A DNA stretch of 64,000 nucleotides. Origin: Oceanirhabdus sp942490885. Lineage in GTDB: Bacteria > Bacillota > Clostridia > Clostridiales > Clostridiaceae. Under the pieces are notes generated by a model. That model ran no database searches. It saw nothing but the letters and a program-made list of their open reading frames with translations, and was not told where the DNA came from. Made by a program: the position numbers and the translations under genes. The stretch lies in contig CALNYT010000002.1 in assembly GCA_942490885.1 (NCBI GenBank), positions 3,100,001 to 3,164,000 on the forward strand, given 5' to 3'. Of this stretch, positions 26,496 to 35,787 are shown in pieces; position 1 is the stretch's first letter; each line of letters begins with the position of its first letter.

Positions 26496-29400
26496 TCAAG
26501 AAGCATTATTTGATACAACTTTAACATTTTCACTCCCAAAAATCTCCCGTAATTTAGAAAGTGACTCAATGCTACCATCAACCCAATATTTATTATCAGT
26601 TAAATAAGCTTTATCGCCTTTTACATAAATTTTAACTGGTGTTTCTCCCTTGTAATTTCCCAATGAAAGTTCAATATTATTCAAAGCATGTTTCATGTCT
26701 GCTTTGTTAAAAACTTGAATATATATATTTTCATCTGAAGATTTTTCAATGACTCTAATATCTTCGCATATTACCTTAGGTCTTTCATCCTCTCTGATAT
26801 TAATACGACCTTTTATTATCACTATATTATCTTCATATATTTTTTCTTCATATTCTCTGAGAATTTTAGGAAATATAATTCCCTCAATCTCATCATAGAC
26901 ATCTTGAATTTTTATAAATGCCATAAGATCATTTTTTTTAGTTACTTTTTTTGAAACCTCTGATATAATACCGCCTATTATTACTTTTTCATTTTCATTC
27001 ACATCATATCTTATCATTAATTCATTTGTATCTTCATCCAGAATTTCATACTCTGAGACAATATCAGAAATTCTTTTTGATGTCATGTTATTGATAGCAC
27101 TCTCATATTCTTCAAGAGGATGACCACTTATATATAATCCTGTAACTTCTTTCTCCATGGCTAATAAGTGTTTTTTCCTAAATTCCTGAATATTAGGTAA
27201 TTTTAATGAATTAAAAGCCTCTGTTTGTTTTTTTGCACTACTTATATCAAAAAGACTTATTTGTCCCTCAATATTTCTCTTTTTATCATTTTGAATACCA
27301 TCAATTACACGTTCATAAACAGTCATAAGTTGTGATCTTTTGGATTGCAATGCATCAAATACGCCTCCTTTAATTAAACTTTCAACTGCTCGTTTATTAA
27401 GATGGCTAAATTTTACCTTATTGCAGAAATCCATAAAATCCTTGAAATTTCCTTTTTCTTCTCTACTATGGACAATTTCCATGATAGCATTTTCACCAAC
27501 ATTTTTTAATGCACCTAATCCAAACCTAATTTTTTTATCTTTTGGTGTAAATTTATATCCACTTTCATTAATATCAGGTGCTAATAATTGAATTCCTCTT
27601 TTCTCAGCAAATCTAATATAAAATGCAACTTTCTCCGAACTTCCCATTACAGAATTAAGCATGGCTGCAATAAATTCAGTTGGATAGTAACACATTAAAT
27701 AAGCTGTTTGATAAGCCACTATGGCATATGCTGCAGCGTGTGATTTATTGAATGCATATGATGCAAAATCCATCATGTCATCATAAATACTATTAGCAGC
27801 TTCTTTTGAAATACCATTAGCAACACATCCTGGTACAATTACTTCACCATTTCCGTCTTTAACACCATAAACGAAGTTCTTTCTCTCTTCTTCCATAACC
27901 TTATGCTTTTTTTTAGACATGGCTCTTCTAACAAGGTCACTTCTTCCCATTGAATATCCTGCAAGATCCCTTACTATTTGCATAACTTGCTCTTGATATA
28001 CCATACAGCCATATGTTACATCTAGTATGCTTTCTAATTCTGGTGTCTCATATTCTATCAAATCAGTATTCTTCTTGTATTTTAAGTATTTAGGAATAGA
28101 CGCCATTGGTCCTGGTCTATAAAGACTTATTCCTGCAATAATATCCTCTAATGAATCTGGTTTAAGCTCCTTCATGAAACTAGTCATCCCACTAGATTCA
28201 AGCTGAAACACCCCAGCAGTTTTACCTTCTCCTAGCATTTTATATACATTTTTATCATCGTAATCTATATTATCAATATCTATTTTAACATTGTAATTAT
28301 CATGAATAATATCAACAGCATCTCTAATAACAGTAAGATTTCTCAACCCCAAAAAGTCCATTTTTAATAAGCCTAACTCTTCTAAGGTATTCATGTCAAA
28401 CTGTGCAACAACAGATTCATCTGTTTTTAATAATGGCACATAATTAACTAACTCTTGTGAAGCAATTACAACACCTGCTGCATGTGTAGAAGTGTGTCTA
28501 GGCAAACCTTCAAGTGTTTTAGAAATATCTATCAGTTCTTTTACCCTATTGTCTGCTTTGTAAAGTTCTTTTAGTTCTGGATTCATCTCTAAAGCTTTAT
28601 CTATTGTTATATTTAGAACACTTGGTATCATTTTTGCAATTCTGTCAACTTCATTATATGAATAGTTTAAAGCTCTTCCTACATCTCTAATGCATGCTCT
28701 AGCTGCCATTGTTCCAAATGTAACAATTTGTGATACGTTCTTATCTCCATATTTCTCCACAACATAATCAATAACTTCTTGTCTTCTCTCATAACAAAAG
28801 TCTGAATCTATATCTGGCATGGATATTCTTTCAGGATTCAAGAACCTTTCAAAAATCAAATTATATTTTATAGGATCAATTTTTGTTATCCCAAGAGTGT
28901 AGGCTACTAAAGAACCTGCTGCACTTCCTCTACCTGGTCCAGTCATTATCCCTGTGTCATTTGCATATTTTATAAAATCCCATACTATAAGAAAATAATC
29001 ATCATATCCCATCTGATTGATTATCCCAAGTTCATATTCTAATCTCTCAGTTAAGCTTGTATCTATATTTGTATATCTTTCTTTCAATCCATCATAGCAT
29101 AGCTTTTTCAAATAACCATGAGCAGATTCTCCATCTGGTATTGGATATTTAGGAAGTTTCGAAACATGAAACTCATAATCAAAATTACATTTTTCTGCTA
29201 TCTTAATCGTATTTTCTAATATGTCAGGTATCTCACCGAAAAGATTTTTCATCTCCTCAGGAGATTTCAAATAGAATTCATCATTTGGGAATCTCATTCT
29301 ATTCTCATCATCTACTGTTTTTCCAGTTTGGATACATAAAAGAGTGTCATGTGCTACTGAATCTTCTCTTTTTATATAATGAACGTCATTTGAACATATT

Positions 29401-30023
29401 AAAGGAATATCTAACTCTTCAGCAATCTTAATCAATTCATCATTTACTTCAAGTTCTTCCTTCATTCCATGATTCTGTAATTCAATATAATAATCTTCTT
29501 TAAAAACTGCCTTGTATTCTTTAGCAATTTCCCTTGCCTTTTCAAGATTTCCATACATGATTTGTTTAGGAATCTCTCCACCTAAACAAGCACTTGCTGC
29601 AATAAGCCCTTCACTATTTTCTTTTAAAAAATTTCTATCTATTCTAGGCTTGTAATAAAATCCCTCTACTGAAGCAGTTGTTACTATCTTCATAAGATTT
29701 TTATATCCAACTTCATTTTTTACTAATAATACAAGGTGATGTGTTTCATTATCAGAATCATTTTTCTTAATATGCATAGATTTGGGTACAACATATACTT
29801 CACACCCTATAATAGGTTTTACTCCTTGTTTCAATGCTTCTTTGTAAAACTCCACGCATCCAAACATATTACCATGATCTGTGATAGCAATACTCCCCAT
29901 ACCTAATTCTTTTGTTCTAGATATGATATCTTTTATTTTTCCTGAACCATCTAAAAGACTATACCCAGTATGTACATGTAGATGTGCAAACTTTCCTAAC
30001 TCTTCTCTTTTAAATTCCCTCAC
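26496..30023 (-). CDS. dnaE: DNA polymerase III alpha subunit, DnaE type
   Basis: An 1175-residue replicative polymerase. It starts with a PHP domain (HLHVHTGYSLLDGSGKI), then the catalytic palm with PDIDSDF (the Asp pair of the active site), helix-hairpin-helix and an OB fold at about 1000-1080 (KVIIGGIISEVSKKVTKKND). The order and length are those of DnaE rather than PolC, which has an embedded exonuclease. The start appears to be GTG at 30023. Confidence 0.95.
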   Translation of the reverse strand: MREFKREELGKFAHLHVHTGYSLLDGSGKIKDIISRTKELGMGSIAITDHGNMFGCVEFYKEALKQGVKPIIGCEVYVVPKSMHIKKNDSDNETHHLVLLVKNEVGYKNLMKIVTTASVEGFYYKPRIDRNFLKENSEGLIAASACLGGEIPKQIMYGNLEKAREIAKEYKAVFKEDYYIELQNHGMKEELEVNDELIKIAEELDIPLICSNDVHYIKREDSVAHDTLLCIQTGKTVDDENRMRFPNDEFYLKSPEEMKNLFGEIPDILENTIKIAEKCNFDYEFHVSKLPKYPIPDGESAHGYLKKLCYDGLKERYTNIDTSLTERLEYELGIINQMGYDDYFLIVWDFIKYANDTGIMTGPGRGSAAGSLVAYTLGITKIDPIKYNLIFERFLNPERISMPDIDSDFCYERRQEVIDYVVEKYGDKNVSQIVTFGTMAARACIRDVGRALNYSYNEVDRIAKMIPSVLNITIDKALEMNPELKELYKADNRVKELIDISKTLEGLPRHTSTHAAGVVIASQELVNYVPLLKTDESVVAQFDMNTLEELGLLKMDFLGLRNLTVIRDAVDIIHDNYNVKIDIDNIDYDDKNVYKMLGEGKTAGVFQLESSGMTSFMKELKPDSLEDIIAGISLYRPGPMASIPKYLKYKKNTDLIEYETPELESILDVTYGCMVYQEQVMQIVRDLAGYSMGRSDLVRRAMSKKKHKVMEEERKNFVYGVKDGNGEVIVPGCVANGISKEAANSIYDDMMDFASYAFNKSHAAAYAIVAYQTAYLMCYYPTEFIAAMLNSVMGSSEKVAFYIRFAEKRGIQLLAPDINESGYKFTPKDKKIRFGLGALKNVGENAIMEIVHSREEKGNFKDFMDFCNKVKFSHLNKRAVESLIKGGVFDALQSKRSQLMTVYERVIDGIQNDKKRNIEGQISLFDISSAKKQTEAFNSLKLPNIQEFRKKHLLAMEKEVTGLYISGHPLEEYESAINNMTSKRISDIVSEYEILDEDTNELMIRYDVNENEKVIIGGIISEVSKKVTKKNDLMAFIKIQDVYDEIEGIIFPKILREYEEKIYEDNIVIIKGRINIREDERPKVICEDIRVIEKSSDENIYIQVFNKADMKHALNNIELSLGNYKGETPVKIYVKGDKAYLTDNKYWVDGSIESLSKLREIFGSENVKVVSNNAS

Positions 30024-30140
30024 ACTGTTGATGATATCCTACTCCCTTCTACACAGAATAGCATTTCTACATATGTATTACCTAACAATTTCATACATTA
30101 GTCTATTATACTACATTTATAAAATTTTTTTAATCAAAAA

Positions 30141-30170
30141 AATACTTTTCTTCTTTAAAAGAAAAGTATT
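30141..30170 (-). terminator. Terminator of the two-helix membrane protein gene
   Basis: A 12-bp stem AATACTTTTCTT/AAGAAAAGTATT followed by seven T residues on the minus strand. Confidence 0.85.
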
Positions 30171-30236
30171 CTTCAACTTTTTCGTCAAAATACACAATTT
30201 TTCTTGGTTAATCTGCATAAATATTATTTACTCATT

Positions 30237-30539
30237 TCATTTTTCTTGGTAAAGTTTGTACTTGTATTCATAATAGTTCCAAGTAAAAAATCTAAAAGTA
30301 ATTCTTATGACAAATATAGCTAGTGAATATACAACTATATCTCTAATAATATTACTAGATTTTAAATACTCTTTTAAATAAATCGTTGAAAAATTACTTC
30401 TTAATAAAGGTGCAGCCAAAATAAAAAAAGGTAATCCAATAATATAATCGAATACTATTGTTTTGAAAAAGATATAACTACATTTCCCTTTTTCTTTTGT
30501 TCTCTTCCACTTTTCTGATTTCCCAAGAGTTCCTGTCAT
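30237..30539 (-). CDS. Small membrane protein of unknown function
   Basis: A 100-residue protein with a basic N-terminus (KWKRTKEKGK), two hydrophobic helices (FDYIIGLPFFILAAPLL and DIVVYSLAIFVIRITF) and an aromatic-rich basic tail. I took the ATG at 30539, which follows GGAGG; an upstream in-frame TTG overlaps the ribosome site. No family is recognised. It is a single-gene unit between whiA and dnaE. Confidence 0.65.
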   Translation of the reverse strand: MTGTLGKSEKWKRTKEKGKCSYIFFKTIVFDYIIGLPFFILAAPLLRSNFSTIYLKEYLKSSNIIRDIVVYSLAIFVIRITFRFFTWNYYEYKYKLYQEK

Positions 30540-30732
30540 ATTTCTTTCCTCCAAAATTTTTACTGTAAAATCATAATATGATTATAATATCACTCTAAAA
30601 TATAATATTCAATACAATTTTTATTCTGATTGAAAATTATTTTTTTAACTTAAAAACCTGTTTATGTGCTTGAGATTAGAAGGTTGTGAAGTATGAAGGT
30701 TGGATATTTATCTTCGGCAATTTTTTTTAATA

Positions 30733-30760
30733 TACAAAAAAAGACCAACCGCCGCTGGCC
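30733..30760 (-). terminator. Terminator of the rapZ-yvcK-whiA operon
   Basis: The minus-strand sequence GGCCA, a GC-rich loop, then TTGGTC is followed by seven T residues. It lies about 55 bases past the whiA stop. Confidence 0.7.
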
Positions 30761-30813
30761 ACATTTTTTTAAAAAAGATGTATATGTTGTTGTTAAGTAA
30801 ATTATAAATATCA

Positions 30814-31758
30814 TTACTTTCCCTTTAATTCGCCTGCAATTTTTTCTATTTTTCTTAACCTATGATTAACACCTGATTTACCAACAGGTGGATCAATAAG
30901 TTCTCCTAATTCTTTTAATGAAATATCAGGATATTGAATTCTTAACTCCGCAACTTCTCTAAGATTTTTAGGTAATCTTTGTAACCCTATTTCTCTCTGA
31001 ATATGTTTTATACTTTCAACTTGCCTTACAGCGGCATTAACAGTTTTACTTAAATTAGCAGTTTCACAATTAACTAATCTATTAACATTATTTCTCATAC
31101 TTTTCATAATTCTTACATTTTCAAAAAATAATAAGCTAGAATGAGCACCTACAATATTCAACACATCTATAATTTGCTCTCCTTCTTTCAAATAAACAAC
31201 ATAACTACTTTTTCTTTTAATAACTTTAGAGTTTAAACCATAAGAATTTATTAAATTCATCAATTCTTGAGCATAATCTTCATTATGAGTAACAAACTCT
31301 AAGTGATAAGCTTTTTCAGGATTACTTATGCTTCCGCCACCTAATAATACCCCTCTAAGAAATATTCTTCTAGCATTCTCATCTCTTATTATATCTTCGG
31401 GTATTCCATAATCTAAAGCTATATGTTCAGTTCTACTCAATATGCCTATTTCTCTTAAAAAATCTTTAACTCCCATCTCTTCAGTTATCATAACCATATA
31501 AATATTATTCTTTTTAAGTGAATTACTTCTCTTTACAAGCAATCTTGTGTGTATATTAAAATATTCTTTTAAAATTTTAAATATTAATCTGGCTATTGCA
31601 GGATTTTCAGTAGTTGATCTAAAACCCATTCCTTTAGCTCCACCTAAACTAATTGTACCATTAACTTTCATAATACCTGAAAGAAGTGCAATCGCTTCTG
31701 TCTTGTTGTTTATTGCTTTTCTACATGTTTCTCTTTTTACATTAGCTGAAAATGACAT
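30814..31758 (-). CDS. whiA: WhiA DNA-binding regulator
   Basis: A 314-residue protein with an N-terminal LAGLIDADG-like fold (RIFLRGVLLGGGSISNPEK) and a C-terminal helix-turn-helix (YPDISLKELGELIDPPVGKS). Members are conserved in Gram-positives, where they affect cell division and, in Streptomyces, sporulation. It is the third gene of the rapZ-yvcK-whiA operon, an arrangement conserved across Firmicutes. Confidence 0.95.
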   Translation of the reverse strand: MSFSANVKRETCRKAINNKTEAIALLSGIMKVNGTISLGGAKGMGFRSTTENPAIARLIFKILKEYFNIHTRLLVKRSNSLKKNNIYMVMITEEMGVKDFLREIGILSRTEHIALDYGIPEDIIRDENARRIFLRGVLLGGGSISNPEKAYHLEFVTHNEDYAQELMNLINSYGLNSKVIKRKSSYVVYLKEGEQIIDVLNIVGAHSSLLFFENVRIMKSMRNNVNRLVNCETANLSKTVNAAVRQVESIKHIQREIGLQRLPKNLREVAELRIQYPDISLKELGELIDPPVGKSGVNHRLRKIEKIAGELKGK

Positions 31759-31799
31759 CTTACTTCTCCCTATCCTTTATACTAATATTACTTCACTTT

Positions 31800-32765
31800 T
31801 TATACTTGATTAATAATTATTTCTGCAAGCTTATCTGAATTATGTCTAGCATATCTCTTAGAAAAACTTACTATATTCTCTTTAATAATATTATATCCTT
31901 TAAGATTTTCAATATCCAATTCAACCTTTTCAGAATTTTCCATTTCATATTTTTCTATATAATAGTTATCTATTTCTCCAGTATTAGCAATTATTTTATC
32001 AATTATCTTAGGTGAAGAGTGTTCAATAATGGCTCTTACATGATCAGATACTCTATAATTATCCGTTTCGCCCTGTTGAGTCATTATATTTGATATATAT
32101 ACTTTTCTTCCCTTTGCTCTAAGAAGAGCTTCCCTTATATCTTTCACTAAAAGATTTGGTATGATACTTGTATATAAACTCCCTGGTCCAATAACAATAA
32201 TATCTGAATTTTCAATAGCTTCAATTGCTTCTATAGGCGCTCTTGCCCCCCTAGGTTCAATTGACATCCTTTTAATTCCACTTTTATACTCTATCACTTT
32301 CTTAGGTATTTTCGATTCTCCTTTAATTATCTCACCATTTTCTAGTTCAGCAGATAATATCATATTATCTAAAGTAACCGGCAATACCATTCCCTTAACA
32401 GCCAGTACATCACTCATCCTTTTTATTGCTTCCATAAAGTTATTGTTAGATATCCCAGTCATAGCAGCTAAAAAAAGATTTCCAAAGTTCTGCCCTTTTA
32501 GATTTCCTTCAGTAAATCTAAATTGCAAAAGCTTTTCCATTAATGGTTCTGTATCTGCTAAAGCTAATATACAGTTTCTTATGTCTCCAGGTGGAAGAAT
32601 TCCCAAATCTTTTCTAAGTATTCCCGAACCTCCACCATCATCTCCAACAGTTACTATGGCGGTTATATCATCTGTATATCTCTTAAGCCCTCTAAGCAGT
32701 GTAGATAATCCAGTTCCGCCACCTATTACTGTAATTTTTTTATTGTCATTGGAAACTTGTATCAT
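31800..32765 (-). CDS. yvcK: YvcK/CofD-like regulator of carbon and wall metabolism
   Basis: A 321-residue protein of the gluconeogenesis factor family. It begins with the nucleotide-binding VIGGGTGLSTLLRGLKRY and has GDDGGGSGILRKDLGILPPGD, the family signature. Family members bind UDP-sugars and influence gluconeogenic growth and cell shape. The start overlaps the rapZ stop by 4 bases (ATGA). Confidence 0.95.
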   Translation of the reverse strand: MIQVSNDNKKITVIGGGTGLSTLLRGLKRYTDDITAIVTVGDDGGGSGILRKDLGILPPGDIRNCILALADTEPLMEKLLQFRFTEGNLKGQNFGNLFLAAMTGISNNNFMEAIKRMSDVLAVKGMVLPVTLDNMILSAELENGEIIKGESKIPKKVIEYKSGIKRMSIEPRGARAPIEAIEAIENSDIIVIGPGSLYTSIIPNLLVKDIREALLRAKGRKVYISNIMTQQGETDNYRVSDHVRAIIEHSSPKIIDKIIANTGEIDNYYIEKYEMENSEKVELDIENLKGYNIIKENIVSFSKRYARHNSDKLAEIIINQV

Positions 32766-33649
32766 AGTTTGGATACTCCTCTATTAACATCTTCAACTAT
32801 ATCTCTATGTTGAACATTAACTTTATATCCTTTATGATTTAAAATTTCATAAACTTTATTAGATATTGCTACCGATCTATGTCTTCCACCAGTGCATCCT
32901 ATTGATATAATAAGCTGCCTCTTACCTTCTTTTTTATATTTAGGTATAAGAAAATCTAGCATATCTGTTAACTTCTCAACAAAATCATTAGTCTCATCAA
33001 ATGAAAAAACATAATCCTTAACCGGTTTTTCTTCTCCTGAATACCCTTTAAGTTCTTCGATATAGTATGGGTTTGGTAAAAATCTAACATCAAATACAAG
33101 GTCTGAGTCTACTGGTATTCCATATTTAAATCCAAAAGAAAGTGCCGTAACAGTAATCTCTCTTTCCACTTGACCTTCTTCACCAAATAACTCTGCAATC
33201 TTATCTCTTAATTGCCAAATTGATAATTTTGATGTATTTATAATATTATTTGCATTCTCTCTAAGTTTTTTTAGTTGTTCTCGTTCTTCAGTTATTCCAT
33301 CTACTACTCTTCCATCAGGTGAAAGCGGATGTTTCCTTCGCGTTTCCTTATACCTTTTAATAAGTGTCTTATCATCAGCTTCAAGGTACAAAATATCATA
33401 TTTATACCCTTCTTTCTTTAATTCCGAAAGACTCTCGAAGGTCTTATGAAAGAAATCTCCTCCTCTTATATCTATCACCAAAGCAATCTTATTTATCTTA
33501 CCTTGTGATTTGTAACAAGCATCTGCAAATTTACACATTAATGTTGGTGGTAAATTATCAACACAAAAATATCCCAAATCTTCAAAACATCTCATAGCCT
33601 GTGATTTACCTGCTCCTGAAAGCCCTGTTACTACAACAAATTTCATCAT
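32762..33649 (-). CDS. rapZ: RapZ/YvcJ nucleotide-binding protein
   Basis: A 295-residue P-loop protein. Walker A is TGLSGAGKSQAMRCFEDLGY, and the C-terminal domain contains ISIGCTGGRHRSVAIS. In E. coli RapZ guides RNase E to a small RNA; in Firmicutes YvcJ hydrolyses nucleotides and its role is less clear. I chose the ATG at 33649 (GAGG nearby) rather than the GTG two codons earlier. It is the first gene of the operon. Confidence 0.95.
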   Translation of the reverse strand: MMKFVVVTGLSGAGKSQAMRCFEDLGYFCVDNLPPTLMCKFADACYKSQGKINKIALVIDIRGGDFFHKTFESLSELKKEGYKYDILYLEADDKTLIKRYKETRRKHPLSPDGRVVDGITEEREQLKKLRENANNIINTSKLSIWQLRDKIAELFGEEGQVEREITVTALSFGFKYGIPVDSDLVFDVRFLPNPYYIEELKGYSGEEKPVKDYVFSFDETNDFVEKLTDMLDFLIPKYKKEGKRQLIISIGCTGGRHRSVAISNKVYEILNHKGYKVNVQHRDIVEDVNRGVSKL

Positions 33650-33724
33650 ACTCACCTCAACTAATAATTATATCATAATTATGTTGTTTAAACTACATTG
33701 AGATTAGTGGAGAACCTTTAAAAG

Positions 33725-33880
33725 AAATTGAGAATGGAGAATTGAGAATGATGGATGTTTCAGCTTTAGGGCTGAAACTACATTTTATTGGTTATGAAAC
33801 AATAGGTGTTTACTCGTTTCCCTTAAGACGAAACATTGTATTTTAAGTACACTATTTATCTAAGGCTATGTTAGATAAAA
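33725..33880. repeat. Heptad-ended palindromic element, copy E (left half plus centre)
   Basis: End units ATTGAGA, ATGGAGA, ATTGAGA, ATGATGG; hairpin 1 GTTTCAGC/GCTGAAAC; hairpin 2 TATTG/CAATA; box TTTACTCGTTTC; centre CATTGTATTTTAAGTACA at 33834-33851; and one hairpin of the other half (TTTATCTAA/TTAGATAAA). The outer part of the right half is missing. It forms the left border of the HTH cassette. Confidence 0.8.
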
Positions 33881-33929
33881 TTGATGATATAGTAATCCAA
33901 ATCAAGATAAAATAGATGAGATTCAGAAT

Positions 33930-34003
33930 TGTAAAAACCTTTTTACATTTATAGGAATAACTAAGGATTATAAGTATATGATTAATGTAAAGAGCTTTTT
34001 ACA
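33930..34003 (+). promoter_or_regulatory. Two operator-like dyads upstream of the HTH cassette
   Basis: TGTAAAAACCTTTTTACA at 33930-33947 and TGTAAAGAGCTTTTTACA at 33986-34003 share 15 of 18 positions and are 56 bases apart, about five helical turns. They lie directly upstream of the membrane protein-HTH operon and are the obvious candidate sites for its regulator. Confidence 0.6.
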
Positions 34004-34021
34004 TTTGTGAGGTGATTAATA

Positions 34022-34240
34022 ATGAAGGTATTTAGAAAAATGGATGATATGGAGCAATTTATAAGCTTAAAAAGTTTAAAATTTGCCTATGGATTTACAA
34101 TTGTTTTTTTGTTTATCTGGTTTATTTTAGATTATATTAACAAAAGAACACCAAGTACAGCATTATTTTTATTGGTTACACAAAACCTTGTTCTAATTTT
34201 CTCTCAATTTTATTTTAAAAAGAAAATGGAAGATAAATAA
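34022..34240 (+). CDS. Small two-helix membrane protein, partner of an HTH regulator
   Basis: A 72-residue protein with an acidic/basic N-terminal segment, two membrane helices (FAYGFTIVFLFIWFILDYI and STALFLLVTQNLVLIFSQFY) and a charged tail (FKKKMEDK). The ribosome site is GAGGTG. The next gene starts at its last base (TAATG), so the two are translationally coupled. Pairs of a small membrane protein and a short XRE regulator are common in clostridia, but I know no proven function. It lies on the strand opposite to its neighbours, between two repeat halves. Confidence 0.75.
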   Translation: MKVFRKMDDMEQFISLKSLKFAYGFTIVFLFIWFILDYINKRTPSTALFLLVTQNLVLIFSQFYFKKKMEDK

Positions 34241-34431
34241 TGCAGAATAGAATAAAATTTTTCAGAAAGCAAAAGGGATTAACACAAGAAGAATTAGCAC
34301 AAAAACTTTCAGTCACAAGACAAACAATAAATGCAATTGAAAACAACAAATACAATCCTACACTTGATTTAGCAATTAAAGCTTCAAGGTTTTTAGGTGT
34401 ACCCGTTGAACAATTGTTTTTTCTTGATTGA
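34240..34431 (+). CDS. Short XRE-family transcriptional regulator
   Basis: A 63-residue single-domain helix-turn-helix protein. It begins IKFFRKQKGLTQEELAQKLS and has the recognition helix VTRQTINAIENNKYNPTLDL, then LGVPVEQLF. This YozG/MerR-like short XRE type usually controls its own operon with a membrane partner. The stop codon TGA lies inside the start of repeat copy E', so the cassette border and the gene end coincide. Confidence 0.9.
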   Translation: MQNRIKFFRKQKGLTQEELAQKLSVTRQTINAIENNKYNPTLDLAIKASRFLGVPVEQLFFLD

Positions 34432-34577
34432 CTAGCCCCCTTAGAACAGCATTGTATTTTAAGTACAATATTTTATCCAAAGATAAAATGAGTAAACCCC
34501 TCTTGTTCTAAAGAACAATATAAATTAAAGGTTCTGACCTAAGTCAGAACCCTCCTACATTCTCAATTCTCAATTTA
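34428..34577. repeat. Heptad-ended palindromic element, copy E' (right half plus centre)
   Basis: Read on the minus strand: end units ATTGAGA, ATTGAGA, then AGGAGG; hairpin 1 GGTTCTGAC/GTCAGAACC; TTTAATTTATA; hairpin 2 TTGTTCT/AGAACAA; box GGTTTACTCATTTTATC; hairpin 3 TTTTATC/GATAAAA; then a centre at 34450-34467 identical to copy E over 18 bases. The outer edge includes the hisC TAA stop. Confidence 0.8.
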
Positions 34578-35663
34578 TTTCAAGATGTCTTTAAGTTCCT
34601 TAATAAATCTCTCATTCTGTTCCATCGTTCCAATGGAAACTCTTATCCATTCTGGAGTACCTAGAAGATGTCCCGGTCTTATTATTACTCCTCTTTTTAA
34701 AAGCTTATCAAATAACTCAACTGTATCTGTCTTAACATTTACAAATACGAAATTTGCATCACTAACAGCATATTCTAATCCCATGCTATCGAATTGCTTG
34801 TACAAATACTCCTTACCCTCTTTATTTTTATTATAAACCATTTTTAAAAACTCATTATCTTTTATAGCTAGTGCTGCAGCAGTCTGAGCATATAAATTAA
34901 CATCAAATGGTCCAATTACTCTATTAAAATATCCAACTAGTTCTTCACTAGCAATACCATAACCTACTCTTAAAGAAGCAAGTCCATATGCTTTTGAAAA
35001 AGTTCTTAGTGTTATCATATTTGGATAATCAGAAATATAATCAAGAGAATTAGGAAAATTCTCACTAGTAACATACTCTATATACGCTTCATCCATAACT
35101 ATAAGCACGTGTCCAGGTATTTTACTCAATACCTTATTAAAATCAGTTTTATTAAAACTTGTCCCTGTAGGATTATTCGGATTACAGAACCATATTATCT
35201 TAGTTTTTTCATTAATGCCGTTCACCATCTCTTCAATATCAAGCCCATTATTCTTCATAGGAACTTTAATGCATTTTCCCCCCATTAGTTTCACAGAAGC
35301 TTCATATCTTGGAAAAGTTATCTCAGCCATTATTGATTCATCGCCCTCTTCAATAAAGGTATTACAGATAACTTTGATAAGCGCATCAGAACCAGTGCTA
35401 CAAAAAATCTGTTCTGGTCTAACCTTTAACTCTTCAGAAATATTGCTTTTTAGCTGAAAATTTCCCGCATCAGGATACATGTAACTTTCATCCACTATTC
35501 CCCTAAGAGCTTCTTTAGCTTGTTGTGAACAACCAAAGGGATTCTCGTTTGACGCTAGCTTTATTACATCATCTAACCCCAATTCTCTCTTTACCTCACT
35601 TATAGGCTTGCCTGCCTTGTACACTCCAAGTTCTAGAATTTCCTTCCTTACTTTTAAAGTCAT
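34575..35663 (-). CDS. hisC: Histidinol-phosphate aminotransferase family enzyme
   Basis: A 362-residue PLP-dependent class II aminotransferase. It begins with the segment VIKLASNENPFGCS, has NPNNPTG and the PLP Lys in RTFSKAYGLASLRVGYG, and ends with IRVSIGT. This is the HisC pattern, though close relatives act on other amino acids, and no his operon is nearby. The gene sits between murB and rapZ, which are normally close together. Its stop lies within the edge of repeat copy E'. Confidence 0.85.
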   Translation of the reverse strand: MTLKVRKEILELGVYKAGKPISEVKRELGLDDVIKLASNENPFGCSQQAKEALRGIVDESYMYPDAGNFQLKSNISEELKVRPEQIFCSTGSDALIKVICNTFIEEGDESIMAEITFPRYEASVKLMGGKCIKVPMKNNGLDIEEMVNGINEKTKIIWFCNPNNPTGTSFNKTDFNKVLSKIPGHVLIVMDEAYIEYVTSENFPNSLDYISDYPNMITLRTFSKAYGLASLRVGYGIASEELVGYFNRVIGPFDVNLYAQTAAALAIKDNEFLKMVYNKNKEGKEYLYKQFDSMGLEYAVSDANFVFVNVKTDTVELFDKLLKRGVIIRPGHLLGTPEWIRVSIGTMEQNERFIKELKDILK

Positions 35664-35741
35664 ACTTACCCCTCCATTAAATACTCATTTTTTTGATTTT
35701 TATCTATATTATCTTTTTTCTGATAATTTAAATTATATTTT

Positions 35742-35771
35742 AAGGTAAATAATTATTAAATCATTTACCTT
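35742..35771 (-). terminator. Hairpin after murB
   Basis: A 9-bp stem AAGGTAAAT/ATTTACCTT with an A+T-rich loop, 17 bases past the murB stop and upstream of hisC. The T tract is interrupted. Confidence 0.55.
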
Positions 35772-35787
35772 ATAATCAAGATTTGTT

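Noticed and set aside
32161..32787. A 208-codon plus-strand open frame
   Set aside because: It is a shadow of yvcK, which has clear family motifs, and it lacks a ribosome site and a recognisable protein pattern.
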